Source: Siphonodentalium dalli (taxonomy: Eukaryota > Mollusca > Scaphopoda > Gadilida > Siphonodentaliidae). Taken from it: DNA of 64,000 bases. The position numbers and the translations under genes were made by a program. Shown one piece after another: positions 45,501 through 57,500 of the stretch. The stretch is from positions 5,263,512 through 5,327,511 of the forward strand of contig CP136064.1 in assembly GCA_032622095.1 (NCBI GenBank), written 5' to 3'. The notes under the pieces were generated by a model that did not search any database, had not been told where the DNA came from, and saw nothing but the letters and a program-made list of their open reading frames with translations. Position 1 is the stretch's first letter. Each line of letters begins with the position of its first letter.

Positions 45501-48500
45501 GTGTCTTGGGTTTTTATTGGAGATTAGTGGGTGTCTTGGGTTTTTTATGGAGATTAGTGGGTGTCTTGGGTTTTTATGGAGATTAGTGGGTGTCTTGGTT
45601 TTTTATTGGAGATTAGTGGGTGTCTTGGGTTTTTATGGAGATTAGTGGGTGTCTTGTATTTTTATTGGAGATTAGTGGGTGTCTTGTATTTTTTATTGGA
45701 GATTAGTGGGTGTCTTGTATTTTTTATTGGAGATTAGTGGGTGTCTTGTATTTTTATGGAGATTAGTGGGTGTCTTGGGTTTTTATTGGAGATTAGTGGG
45801 TGTCTTGGGTTTTTATTGGAGATTAGTGGGTGTCTTGGGTTTTTTATGGAGATTAGTGGGTGTCTTGGGTTTTTATGGAGATTAGTGGGTGTCTTGGTTT
45901 TTTATTGGAGATTAGTGGGTGTCTTGGGTTTTTATGGAGATTAGTGGGTGTCTTGTATTTTTATTGGAGATTAGTGGGTGTCTTGTATTTTTTATTGGAG
46001 ATTAGTGGGTGTCTTGTATTTTTATGGAGATTAGTGGGTGTCTTGTATTTTTATGGAGATTAGTGGGTGTCGTGTATTTTTTATTGGAGATTAGTGGGTG
46101 TCTTGTATTTTTATTGGAGATTAGTGGGTGTCTTGGGTTTTTATGGAGATTAGTGGGTGTCTTGGGTTTTTTATTGGAGATTAGTGGGTGTCTTGGGTTT
46201 TTATGGAGATTAGTGGGTGTCTTGTATTTTTATTGGAGATTAGTGGGTGTCTTGGGTTTTTTATTGGAGATTAGTGGGTGTCTTGGGTTTTTATGGAGAT
46301 TAGTGGGTGTCTCTGGTTTTTTATTGGAGATTAGTGGGTGTCTCTGGTTTTTTATTGGAGATTAGTGGGTGTCTTGTATTTTTTATTGGAGATTAGTGGG
46401 TGTCTTGTATTTTTATGGAGATTAGTGGGTGTCTTGGGTTTTTATGGAGATTAGTGGGTGTCTTGGGTTTTTTATTGGAGATTAGTGGGTGTCTTGTATT
46501 TTTTATTGGAGATTAGTGGGTGTCTTGTATTTTTTATTGGAGATTAGTGGGTGTCTTGGGTTTTTTATTGGAGATTAGTGGGTGTCTTGGGTTTTTTATT
46601 GGAGATTAGTGGGTGTCTTGGGTTTTTTATGGAGATTAGTGGGTGTCTTGGGTTTTTATGGAGATTAGTGGGTGTCTTGTATTTTTTATTGGAGATTAGT
46701 GGGTGTCTTGTATTTTTTATTGGAGATTAGTGGGTGTCTTGGGTTTTTTATTGGAGATTAGTGGGTGTCTTGGGTTTTTTATGGAGATTAGTGGGTGTCT
46801 TGGGTTTTTATGGAGATTAGTGGGTGTCTTGTATTTTTATGGAGATTAGTGGGTGTCTTGGGTTTTTATTGGAGATTAGTGGGTGTCTTGGGTTTTTTTA
46901 TTGCAGATTAGTGGGTGTCTTGGGTTTTTTATTGGAGATTAGTGGGCGTCTTGTATTTTTATGGAGATTAGTGGGTGTCTTGTATTTTTATGGAGATTAG
47001 TGGGTGTCTTGGGTTTTTTATGGAGATTAGTGGGTGTCTTGGGTTTTTATGGAGATTAGTGGGTGTCTTGGGTTTTTTATTGGAGATTAATGGGTGTCTT
47101 GTATTTTTATGGAGATTAGTGGGTGTCTTGGGTTTTTATGGAGATTAGTGGGTGTCTTGGGTTTTTTATTGGAGATTAGTGGGTGTCTTGTATTTTTATG
47201 GAGATTAGTGGGTGTCTCTGGTTTTTTATTGGAGATTAGTGGGTGTCTTGGGTTTTTTATTGGAGATTAGTGGGTGTCTTGTATTTTTTATTGGAGATTA
47301 GTGGGTGTCTTGTATTTTTATGGAGATTAGTGGGTGTCTTGGGTTTTTATGGAGATTAGTGGGTGTCTTGTATTTTTATGGAGATTAGTGGGTGTCTCTG
47401 GTTTTTTATTGGAGATTAGTGGGTGTCTTGTATTTTTTATTGGAGATTAGTGGGTGTCTTGGTTGGAGATTAGTGGGTGTCTTGTATTTTTATGGAGATT
47501 AGTGGGTGTCTTGGGTTTTTATGGAGATTAGTGGGTGTCTTGTATTTTTATTGGAGATTAGTGGGTGTCTTGTATTTTTATTGGAGATTAGTGGGTGTCT
47601 TGGGTTTTTATGGAGATTAGTGGGTGTCTTGTATTTTTATTGGAGATTAGTGGGTGTCTTGGGTTTTTTATTGGAGATTAGTGGGTGTCTCTGGTTTTTT
47701 ATTGGAGATTAGTGGGTGTCTTGGGTTTTTTATTGGAGATTAGTGGGTGTCTTGTATTTTTATGGAGATTAGTGGGTGTCTTGGGTTTTTATGGAGATTA
47801 GTGGGTGTCTTGTATTTTTATGGAGATTAGTGGGTGTCTCTGGTTTTTTATTGGAGATTAGTGGGTGTCTTGTATTTTTTATTGGAGATTAGTGGGTGTC
47901 TTGTATTTTTATGGAGATTAGTGGGTGTCTTGGGTTTTTATGGAGATTAGTGGGTGTCTTGTATTTTTATGGAGATTAGTGGGTGTCTCTGGTTTTTTAT
48001 TGGAGATTAGTGGGTGTCTTGTATTTTTATGGAGATTAGTGGTTGTCTTGGGTTTTTATGGAGATTAGTGGGTGTCTTGTATTATTATGGAGATTAGTGG
48101 GTGTCTCTGGTTTTTTATTGGAGATTAGTGGGTGTCTTGTATTTTTTATTGGAGATTAGTGGGTGTCTTGGGTTTTTATGGAGATTAGTGGGTGTCTTGT
48201 ATTTTTATGGAGATTAGTGGGTGTCTCTGGTTTTTTATTGGAGATTAGTGGGTGTCTTGTATTTTTTATTGGAGATTAGTGGGTGTCTTGTATTTTTATG
48301 GAGATTAGTGGGTGTCTTGGGTTTTTATGGAGATTAGTGGGTGTCTTGTATTTTTATGGAGATTAGTGGGTGTCTCTGGTTTTTTATTGGAGATTAGTGG
48401 GTGTCTTGGGTTTTTTATGGAGATTAGTGGGTGTCTTGGGTTTTTTATTGGAGATTAGTGGGTGTCTTGTATTTTTTATTGGAGATTAGTGGGTGTCTTG

Positions 48501-51500
48501 TATTTTTATGGAGATTAGTGGGTGTCTTGGGTTTTTATGGAGATTAGTGGGTGTCTTGGGTTTTTATGGAGATTAGTAGGTGTCTCTGGTTTTTTATTGG
48601 AGATTAGTGGGTGTCTTATATTTTTATGGAGATTAGTGGGTGTCTTGGGTTTTTATGGAGATTAGTGGGTGTCTTGTATTTTTATGGAGATTAGTGGGTG
48701 TCTCTGGTTTTTTATTGGAGATTAGTGGGTGTCTTGTATTTTTTATTGGAGATTAGTGTGTGTGTTGTATTTTTATGGAGATTAGTGGGTGTCTTGGGTT
48801 TTTATGGAGATTAGTGGGTGTCTTGTATTTTTATGGAGATTAGTGGGTGTCTCTGGTTTTTTATTGGAGATTAGTGGGTGTCTTGGGTTTTTTATTGGAG
48901 ATTAGTGGGTGTCTTGTATTTTTTATTGGAGATTAGTGGGTGTCTTGTATTTTTATGGAGATTAGTGGGTGTCTCTGGTTTTTTATTGGAGATTAGTGGG
49001 TGTCTTGGGTTTTTATGGAGATTAGTGGGTGTCTTGGGTTTTTATTGGAGATTAGTGGGTGTCTTGTATTTTTTATTGGAGATTAGTGGGTGTCTTGTAT
49101 TTTTATGGAGATTAGTGGGTGTCTTGTATTTTTATTGGAGATTAGTGGGTGTCTTGTATTTTTTATTGGAGATTAGTGGGTGTCTCTGGTTTTTTATTGG
49201 AGATTAGTGGGTGTCTTGGGTTTTTTATGGAGATTAGTGGGTGTCTTGGGTTTTTATGGAGATTAGTGGGTGTCTTGGGTTTTTATTGGAGATTAGTGGG
49301 TGTCTTGGGTTTTTATGGAGATTAGTGGGTGTCTCTGGTTTTTTATTGGAGATTAGTGGGTGTCTTGTATTTTTTATTGGAGATTAGTGGGTGTCTTGGG
49401 TTTTTTATTGGAGATTAGTGGGTGTCTTGGGTTTTTTATGGAGATTAGTGGGTGTCTTGGGTTTTTATGGAGATTAGTGGGTGTCTTGGGTTTTTATGGA
49501 GATTAGTGGGTGTCTTGGGTTTTTTATTGGAGATTAGTGGGTGTCTTGGGTTTTTTATTGGAGATTAGTGGGTGTCTTGTATTTTTATGGAGATTAGTTG
49601 GTGTCTTGGGTTTTTTATTGGAGATTAGTGGGTGTCTTGGGTTTTTTATTGGAGATTAGTGGGTGTCTTGTATTTTTATGGAGATTAGTGGGTGTCTTGT
49701 ATTTTTATGGAGATTAGTGGGTGTCTTGTATTTTTATGGAGATTAGTGGGTGTCTCTGGTTTTTTATTGGAGATTAGTGGGTGTCTTGTATTTTTTATTG
49801 GAGATTAGTGGGTGTCTTGTATTTTTTATTGGAGATTAGTGGGTGTCTTGGGTTTTTTATTGGAGATTAGTGGGTGTCTTGGGTTTTTTATTGGAGATTA
49901 GTGGGTGTCTTGGGTTTTTATGGAGATTAGTTGGTGTCTTGTATTTTTATGGAGATTAGTGGGTGTCTTGTATTTTTATGGAGATTAGTGGGTGTCTTGT
50001 ATTTTTATGGAGATTAGTGGGTGTCTCTGGTTTTTTATTGGAGATTAGTGGGTGTCTTGTATTTTTTATTGGAGATTAGTGGGTGTCTTGTATTTTTTAT
50101 TGGAGATTAGTGGGTGTCTTGTATTTTTTATTGGAGATTAGTGGGTGTCTTGGGTTTTTATGGAGATTAGTGGGTGTCTTGTATTTTTATGGAGATTAGT
50201 GGGTGTCTTGGGTTTTTTATTGGAGATTAGTGGGTGTCTTGTATTTTTTATTGGAGATTAGTGGGTGTCTTGTATTTTTATGGAGATTAGTGGGTGTCTT
50301 GGGTTTTTATGGAGATTAGTGGGTGTCTTGTATTTTTATGGAGATTAGTGGGTGTCTCTGGTTTTTTATTGGAGATTAGTGGGTGTCTTGTATTTTTTAT
50401 TGGAGATTAGTGGGTGTCTTGTATTTTTATGGAGATTAGTGGGTGTCTTGTATTTTTATTGGAGATTAGTGGGTGTCTTGTATTTTTTATTGGAGATTAG
50501 TGGGTGTCTTGTATTTTTTATTGGAGATTAGTGGGTGTCTCTGGTTTTTTATTGGAGATTAGTGGGTGTCTTGGGTTTTTTATGGAGATTAGTGGGTGTC
50601 TTGGGTTTTTATGGAGATTAGTGGGTGTCTTGGGTTTTTATTGGAGATTAGTGGGTGTCTTGTATTTTTTATTGGAGATTAGTGGGTGTCTTGTATTTTT
50701 TATTGGAGATTAGTGGGTGTCTCTGGTTTTTTATTGGAGATTAGTGGGTGTCTTGGGTATTTATGGAGATTAGTGGGTGTCTTGTATTTTTATTGGAGAT
50801 TAGTGGGTGTCTTGGGTTTTTTTATGGAGATTAGTGGGTGTCTCTGGTTTTTTATTGGAGATTAGTGGGTGTCTTGTATTTTTTATTGGAGATTAGTGGG
50901 TGTCTCTGGTTTTTTATTGGAGATTAGTGGGTGTCTTGGGTTTTTATTGGAGATTAGTGGGTGTCTTGGGTTTTTATTGGAGATTAGTGGGTGTCTCTGG
51001 TTTTTTATTGGAGATTAGTGGGTGTCTTGGGTTTTTATTGGAGATTAGTGGGTGTCTTGGGTTTTTATGGAGATTAGTGGGTGTCTTGTATTTTTTATTG
51101 GAGATTAGTGGGTGTCTCTGGTTTTTTATTGGAGATTAGTGGGTGTCTTGTATTTTTATTGGAGATTAGTGGGTGTCTTGTATTTTTTATTGGAGATTAG
51201 TGGGTGTCTTGTATTTTTTATTGGAGATTAGTGGGTGTCTCTGGTTTTTTATTGGAGATTAGTGGGTGTCTTGGGTTTTTTATGGAGATTAGTGGGTGTC
51301 TCGGGTTTTTTAATGGAGATTAGTGGGTGTCTTGTATTTTTTATTGGAGATTAGTGGGTGTCTTGTATTTTTATGGAGATTAGTGGGTGTCTCTGGTTTT
51401 TTATTGGAGATTAGTGGGTGTCTCTGGTTTTTTATTGGAGATTAGTGGGTGTCTTGGGTTTTTTATTGGAGATTAGTGGGTGTCTTGGGTTTTTTATTGG

Positions 51501-54500
51501 AGATTAGTGGGTGTCTTGGGTTTTTATTGGAGATTAGTGGGTGTCTTGTATTTTTATGGAGATTAGTGGGTGTCTTGGGTTTTTTATTGGAGATTAGTGG
51601 GTGTCTCTGGTTTTTTATTGGAGATTAGTGGGTGTCTTGTATTTTTTATTGGAGATTAGTGGGTGTCTTGGGTTTTTTATTGGAGATTAGTGGGTGTCTT
51701 GTATTTTTTATTGGAGATTAGTGGGTGTCTTGGGTTTTTATGGAGATTAGTGGGTGTCTTGTATTTTTTATTGGAGATTAGTGGGTGTCTTGGGTTTTTT
51801 ATTGAAGATTAGTGGGTGTCTCTGGTTTTTTATTGGAGATTAGTGGGTGTCTTGTATTTTTTATTGGAGATTAGTGGGTGTCTTGGGTTTTTTATTGGAG
51901 ATTAGTGGGTGTCTTGGGTTTTTTATGGAGATTAGTGGGTGTCTTGGGTTTTTTATTGGAGATTAGTGGGTGTCTCTGGTTTTTTATTGGAGTTTAGTGG
52001 GTGTCTTGGGTTTTTTATTGGAGATTAGTGGGTGTCTTGGGTTTTTATGGAGATTAGTGGGTGTCTTGGGTTTTTATTGGAGATTAGTGGGTGTCTCTGG
52101 TTTTTTTTTGGAGATTAGTGGGTGTCTTGGGTTTTTATGGAGATTAGTGGGTGTCTTGGGTTTTTATTGGAGATTAGTGGGTGTCTCTGGTTTTTTATTG
52201 GAGATTAGTGGGTGTCTTGGGTTTTTTATTGGAGATTAGTGGGTGTCTTGGTTGGAGATTAGTGGGTGTCTTGTATTTTTATGGAGATTAGTTGGTGTCT
52301 TGGGTTTTTTATGGAGATTAGTGGGTGTCTTGGGTTTTTTATTGGAGATTAGTGGGTGTCTTGGGTTTTTTATGGAGATTAGTGGGTGTCTTGGGTTTTT
52401 ATTGGAGATTAGTGGGTGTCTTGTATTTTTTATTGGAGATTAGTGGGTGTCTTGTATTTTTATGGAGATTAGTGGGTGTCTTGTATTTTTATGGAGATTA
52501 GTGGGTGTCTTGTATTTTTATGGAGATTAGTGGGTGTCTTGGGTTTTTTATGGAGATTAGTGGGTGTCTTGTATTTTTTATTGGAGATTAGTGGGTGTCT
52601 TGTATTTTTATGGAGATTAGTGGGTGTCTTGGGTTTTTATGGAGATTAGTGGGTGTCTTGTATTTTTTATTGGAGATTAGTGGGTGTCTTGTATTTTTTA
52701 TTGGAGATTAGTGGGTGTCTTGGGTTTTTTATGGAGATTAGTGGGTGTCTTGGGTTTTTTATTGGAGATTAGTGGGTGTCTTGGGTTTTTTATGGAGATT
52801 AGTGGGTGTCTTGTATTTTTTATTGGAGATTAGTGGGTGTCTCTGGTTTTTTATTGGAGATTAGTGGGTGTCTTGGGTTTTTTATTGGAGATTAGTGGGT
52901 GTCTTGGTTGGAGATTAGTGGGTGTCTTGTATTTTTATGGAGATTAGTGGGTGTCTTGGGTTTTTTATGGAGATTAGTGGGTGTCTTGGGTTTTTTATTG
53001 GAGATTAGTGGGTGTCTCTGGTTTTTTATTGGAGATTAGTGGGTGTCTTGGGTTTTTTATTGGAGATTAGTGGGTGTCTCTGGTTTTGTATTGGAGATTA
53101 GTGGGTGTCTTGGGTTTTTATGGAGATTAGTGGGTGTCTTGGGTTTTTATTGGAGATTAGTGGGTGTCTTGTATTTTTTATTGGAGATTAGTGGGTGTCT
53201 CTGGTTTTTTATTGGAGATTAGTGGGTGTCTCTGGTTTTTTATTGGAGATTAGTGGGTGTCTTGGTTGGAGATTAGTGGGTGTCTTGTATTTTTATGGAG
53301 ATTAGTGGGTGTCTTGTATTTTTTATTGGAGATTAGTGGGTGTCTTGTATTTTTATGGAGATTAGTGGGTGTCTTGGGTTTTTTATGGAGATTAGTGGGT
53401 GTCTTGGGTTTTTATTGGAGATTAGTGGGTGTCTTGTATTTTTTATTGGAGATTAGTGGGTGTCTTGTATTTTTATGGAGATTAGTGGGTGTCTTGTATT
53501 TTTATGGAGATTAGTGGGTGTCTTGTATTTTTATGGAGATTAGTGGGTGTCTTGGGTTTTTTATGGAGATTAGTGGGTGTCTTGTATTTTTTATTGGAGA
53601 TTAGTGGGTGTCTTGTATTTTTATGGAGATTAGTGGGTGTCTTGGGTTTTTATGGAGATTAGTGGGTGTCTTGGGTTTTTTATGGAGATTAGTGGGTGTC
53701 TTGTATTTTTATGGAGATTAGTGGGTGTCTTGGGTTTTTTATGGAGATTAGTGGGTGTCTTGTATTTTTATGGAGATTAGTGGGTGTCTTGTATTTTTAT
53801 TGGAGATTAGTGGGTGTCTTGTATTTTTATGGAGATTAGTGGGTGTCTTGTATTTTTATGGAGATTAGTGGGTGTCTTGTATTTTTATTGGAGATTAGTG
53901 GGTGTCTTGTATTTTTTATTGGAGATTAGTGGGTGTCTTGTATTTTTATGGAGATTAGTGGGTGTCTTGGGTTTTTATTGGAGATTAGTGGGTGTCTTGG
54001 GTTTTTTATGGAGATTAGTGGGTGTCTTGGGTTTTTTATGGAGATTAGTGGGTGTCTTGGGTTTTTTATGGAGATTAGTGGGTGTCTTGGGTTTTTATTG
54101 GAGATTAGTGGGTGTCTTGGGTTTTTTATTGGAGATTAGTGGGTGTCTTGGGTTTTTTATTGGAGATTAGTGGGTGTCTTGGGTTTTTATGGAGATTAGT
54201 GGGTGTCTCTGGTTTTTTATTGGAGATTAGTGGGTGTCTTGGGTTTTTTATGGAGATTAGTGGGTGTCTTGGGTTTTTTATTGGAGATTAGTGGGTGTCT
54301 TGGGTTTTTTATTGGAGATTAGTGGGTGTCTTGGGTTTTTTATTGGAGATTAGTGGGTGTCTCTGGTTTTTTATTGGAGATTAGTGGGTGTCTTGGGTTT
54401 TTATGGAGATTAGTGGGTGTCTTGGGTTTTTTATTGGAGATTAGTGGGTGTCTTGGGTTTTTATTGGAGATTAGTGGGTGTCTTGTATTTTTTATTGGAG

Positions 54501-57500
54501 ATTAGTGGGTGTCTTGTATTTTTATTGGAGATTAGTGGGTGTCTTGTATTTTTATGGAGATTAGTGGGTGTCTCTGGTTTTTTATTGGAGATTAGTGGGT
54601 GTCCTGGGTTTGATATTGGAGATTAGTGGGTGTCTTGGGTTTTTTATGGAGATTAGTGGGTGTCTTGGGTTTTTTATTGGAGATTAGTGGGTGTCTTGGG
54701 TTTTTTATTGGGGATTAGTGGGTGTCCTGGGTTTGATATTGGAGATTAGTGGGTGTCTTGGGTTTTTTATGGAGATTAGTGGGTGTCTTGGGTTTTTTAT
54801 TGGAGATTAGTGGGTGTCATGTATTTTTATGGAGATTAGTGGGTGTCTTGGGTTTTTATTGGAGATTAGTGGGTGTCTTGTATTTGTATGGAGATTAGTG
54901 GGTGTCTTGGGTTTTTTTATTGGAGATTAGTGGGTGTCTTGGGTTTTTTATTGGAGATTAGTGGGTGTCTCTGGTTTTTTATTGGAGATTAGTGGGTGTC
55001 TTGGGTTTTTTATTGGAGATTAGTGGGTGTCTTGGGTTTTTTATTGGAGATTAGTGGGTGTCTTGTATTTTTTATTGGAGATTAGTGGGTGTCTTGTATT
55101 TTTTATTGGAGATTAGTGGGTGTCTTGGGTTTTTATTGGAGATTAGTGGGTGTCTTGTATTTTTATGGAGATTAGTGGGTGTCTTGGGTTTTTATGGAGA
55201 TTAGTGGGTGTCTTGGGTTTTTTATTGGAGATTAGTGGGTGTCTTGGGTTTTTTATTGGAGATTAGTGGGTGTCTTGGGTTTTTATGGAGATTAGTGGGT
55301 GTCTTGGGTTTTTTATTGGAGATTAGTGGGTGTCTTGGGTTTTTTATTGGAGATTAGTGGGTGTCTTGTATTTTTTATTGGAGATTAGTGGGTGTCTTGG
55401 GTTTTTTATTGGAGATTAGTGGGTGTCTTGTATTTTTTATTGGAGATTAGTGGGTGTCTTGTATTTTTTATTGGAGATTAGTGGGTGTCTTGGGTTTTTA
55501 TTGGAGATTAGTGGGTGTCTTGTATTTTTTATTGGAGATTAGTGGGTGTCTTGTATTTTTTATTGGAGATTAGTGGGTGTCTTGGGTTTTTTATTGGAGA
55601 TTAGTGGGTGTCTTGGGTTTTTTATTGGAGATTAGTGGGTGTCTTGTATTTTTTATTGGAGATTAGTGGGTGTCTTGTATTTTTTATTGGAGATTAGTGG
55701 GTGTCTTGTATTTTTTATTGGAGATTAGTGGGTGTCTTGGGTTTTTTATTGGAGATTAGTGGGTGTCTTGGGTTTTTTATTGGAGATTAGTGGGTGTCTT
55801 GTATTTTTTATTGGAGATTAGTGGGTGTCTTGGGTTTTTTATTGGAGATTAGTGGGTGTCTTGGGTTTTTTATTGGAGATTAGTGGGTGTCTTGGGTTTT
55901 TTATTGGAGATTAGTGGGTGTCTTGTATTTTTTATTGGAGATTAGTGGGTGTCTTGGGTTTTTATGGAGATTAGTGGGTGTCTTGGGTTTTTATGGAGAT
56001 TAGTGGGTGTCTTGGGTTTTTTATTGGAGATTAGTGGGTGTCTTGGGTTTTTTATTGGAGATTAGTGGGTGTCTTGTATTTTTATTGGAGATTAGTGGGT
56101 GTCTTGTATTTTTTATTGGAGATTAGTGGGTGTCTTGTATTTTTTATTGGAGATTAGTGGGTGTCTTGGGTTTTTTATTGGAGATTAGTGGGTGTCTTGT
56201 ATTTTTATGGAGATTAGTGGGTGTCTTGGGTTTTTATGGAGATTAGTGGGTGTCTTGTATTTTTTATTGGAGATTAGTGGGTGTCTTGGGTTTTTTATTG
56301 GAGATTAGTGGGTGTCTCTGGTTTTTTATTGGAGATTAGTGGGTGTCTTGTATTTTTTATTGGAGATTAGTGGGTGTCTTGTATTTTTTATTGGAGATTA
56401 GTGGGTGTCTTGGGTTTTTTATTGGAGATTAGTGGGTGTCTCTGGTTTTTTATTGGAGATTAGTGGGTGTCTTGTATTTTTATTGGAGATTAGTGGGTGT
56501 CTTGGGTTTTTTATGGAGATTAGTGGGTGTCTTGGGTTTTTATTGGAGATTAGTGGGTGTCTTGTATTTTTATGGAGATTAGTGGGTGTCTTGGGTTTGA
56601 AATGCATGTAAATTCGCTACCTCGAGAAATGACAATACCCTGAGCAATTGATGCAAATTTAAAATTCTCAGTTGTTTAAAAAAATCTCATCAGAATATAT
56701 CTTGAGAAAGCTTTCACATTTGCTTTACTTACTTTGTCGATCACAATAGAATTTTTTTTTATAAAGTGTGAATAACTTCATAGATTTTTTTATCATCATC
56801 AATTTTCAATTTTGTTTGTTGACACTCCATGTGCATATTATCCCTTTTGCACATAAATATTTGTTAAATTGTCAGATTTTTTTAACATTTGAGTCTTACA
56901 TTTTATAGCATAGAAACCATATAAATAACAGGTCGCTGACCAAAATGTCCCCCGACAAAGGTGGCAGGTTTGAATGATTTATTGGTTTTAGATCCCTATA
57001 GTACAAACTGTAGGAGGAATTGATTACACCAATATAATACAAAGTGCGTATTCAATTAAATATGTTGCACATCTTCAATCTGTCGAGAAAGGGTCAATAA
57101 CTCGAAAATCTATGTGGAAAACATGGCAATAACTCCAGGGGCATATATGCTGGGGTGGGTGGGTGGTCGATGGGACCAAAAAAAATAAATTTCTGCAACT
57201 CAAAAAAACATTTCCTGCAAGTTTTTTGACTGTTTTTTGCAATGAGTTTGGCTTAAAACACCTTAGAATAAGAGAAATAATGTAATTCTAACTGCTAAAC
57301 TGACTGCAGGCAGTTATCGTGTTGTATTTTGTTGCAAATTTTGAAATCCAAGATGGCCACTGGCAGCCATGTTTTTTTGGCCGAATGACCCCAAAATGAC
57401 TCGTTCCTATTTACATGTCAATGTTAACATCCATGACAAATAGTATGCACAGAAATTTATATACAGCAAATCTCTGTGTTAGTGTTAAAAGGGGGGGTGG

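Noticed and set aside
44564-56598. CRISPR-like array (constant core with variable short spacers)
   Set aside because: Spacers are a handful of recurring T-rich linkers, not unique sequences, and the genome is eukaryotic.
44728-56611. Many ORFs of 60-118 codons with Trp-Arg-Leu-Val-Gly-Val-Leu or Leu-Glu-Ile-Ser-Gly-Cys-Leu repeats
   Set aside because: They are translations of the 29-31-bp minisatellite; frame changes with linker length and no start, stop or splice pattern is conserved.
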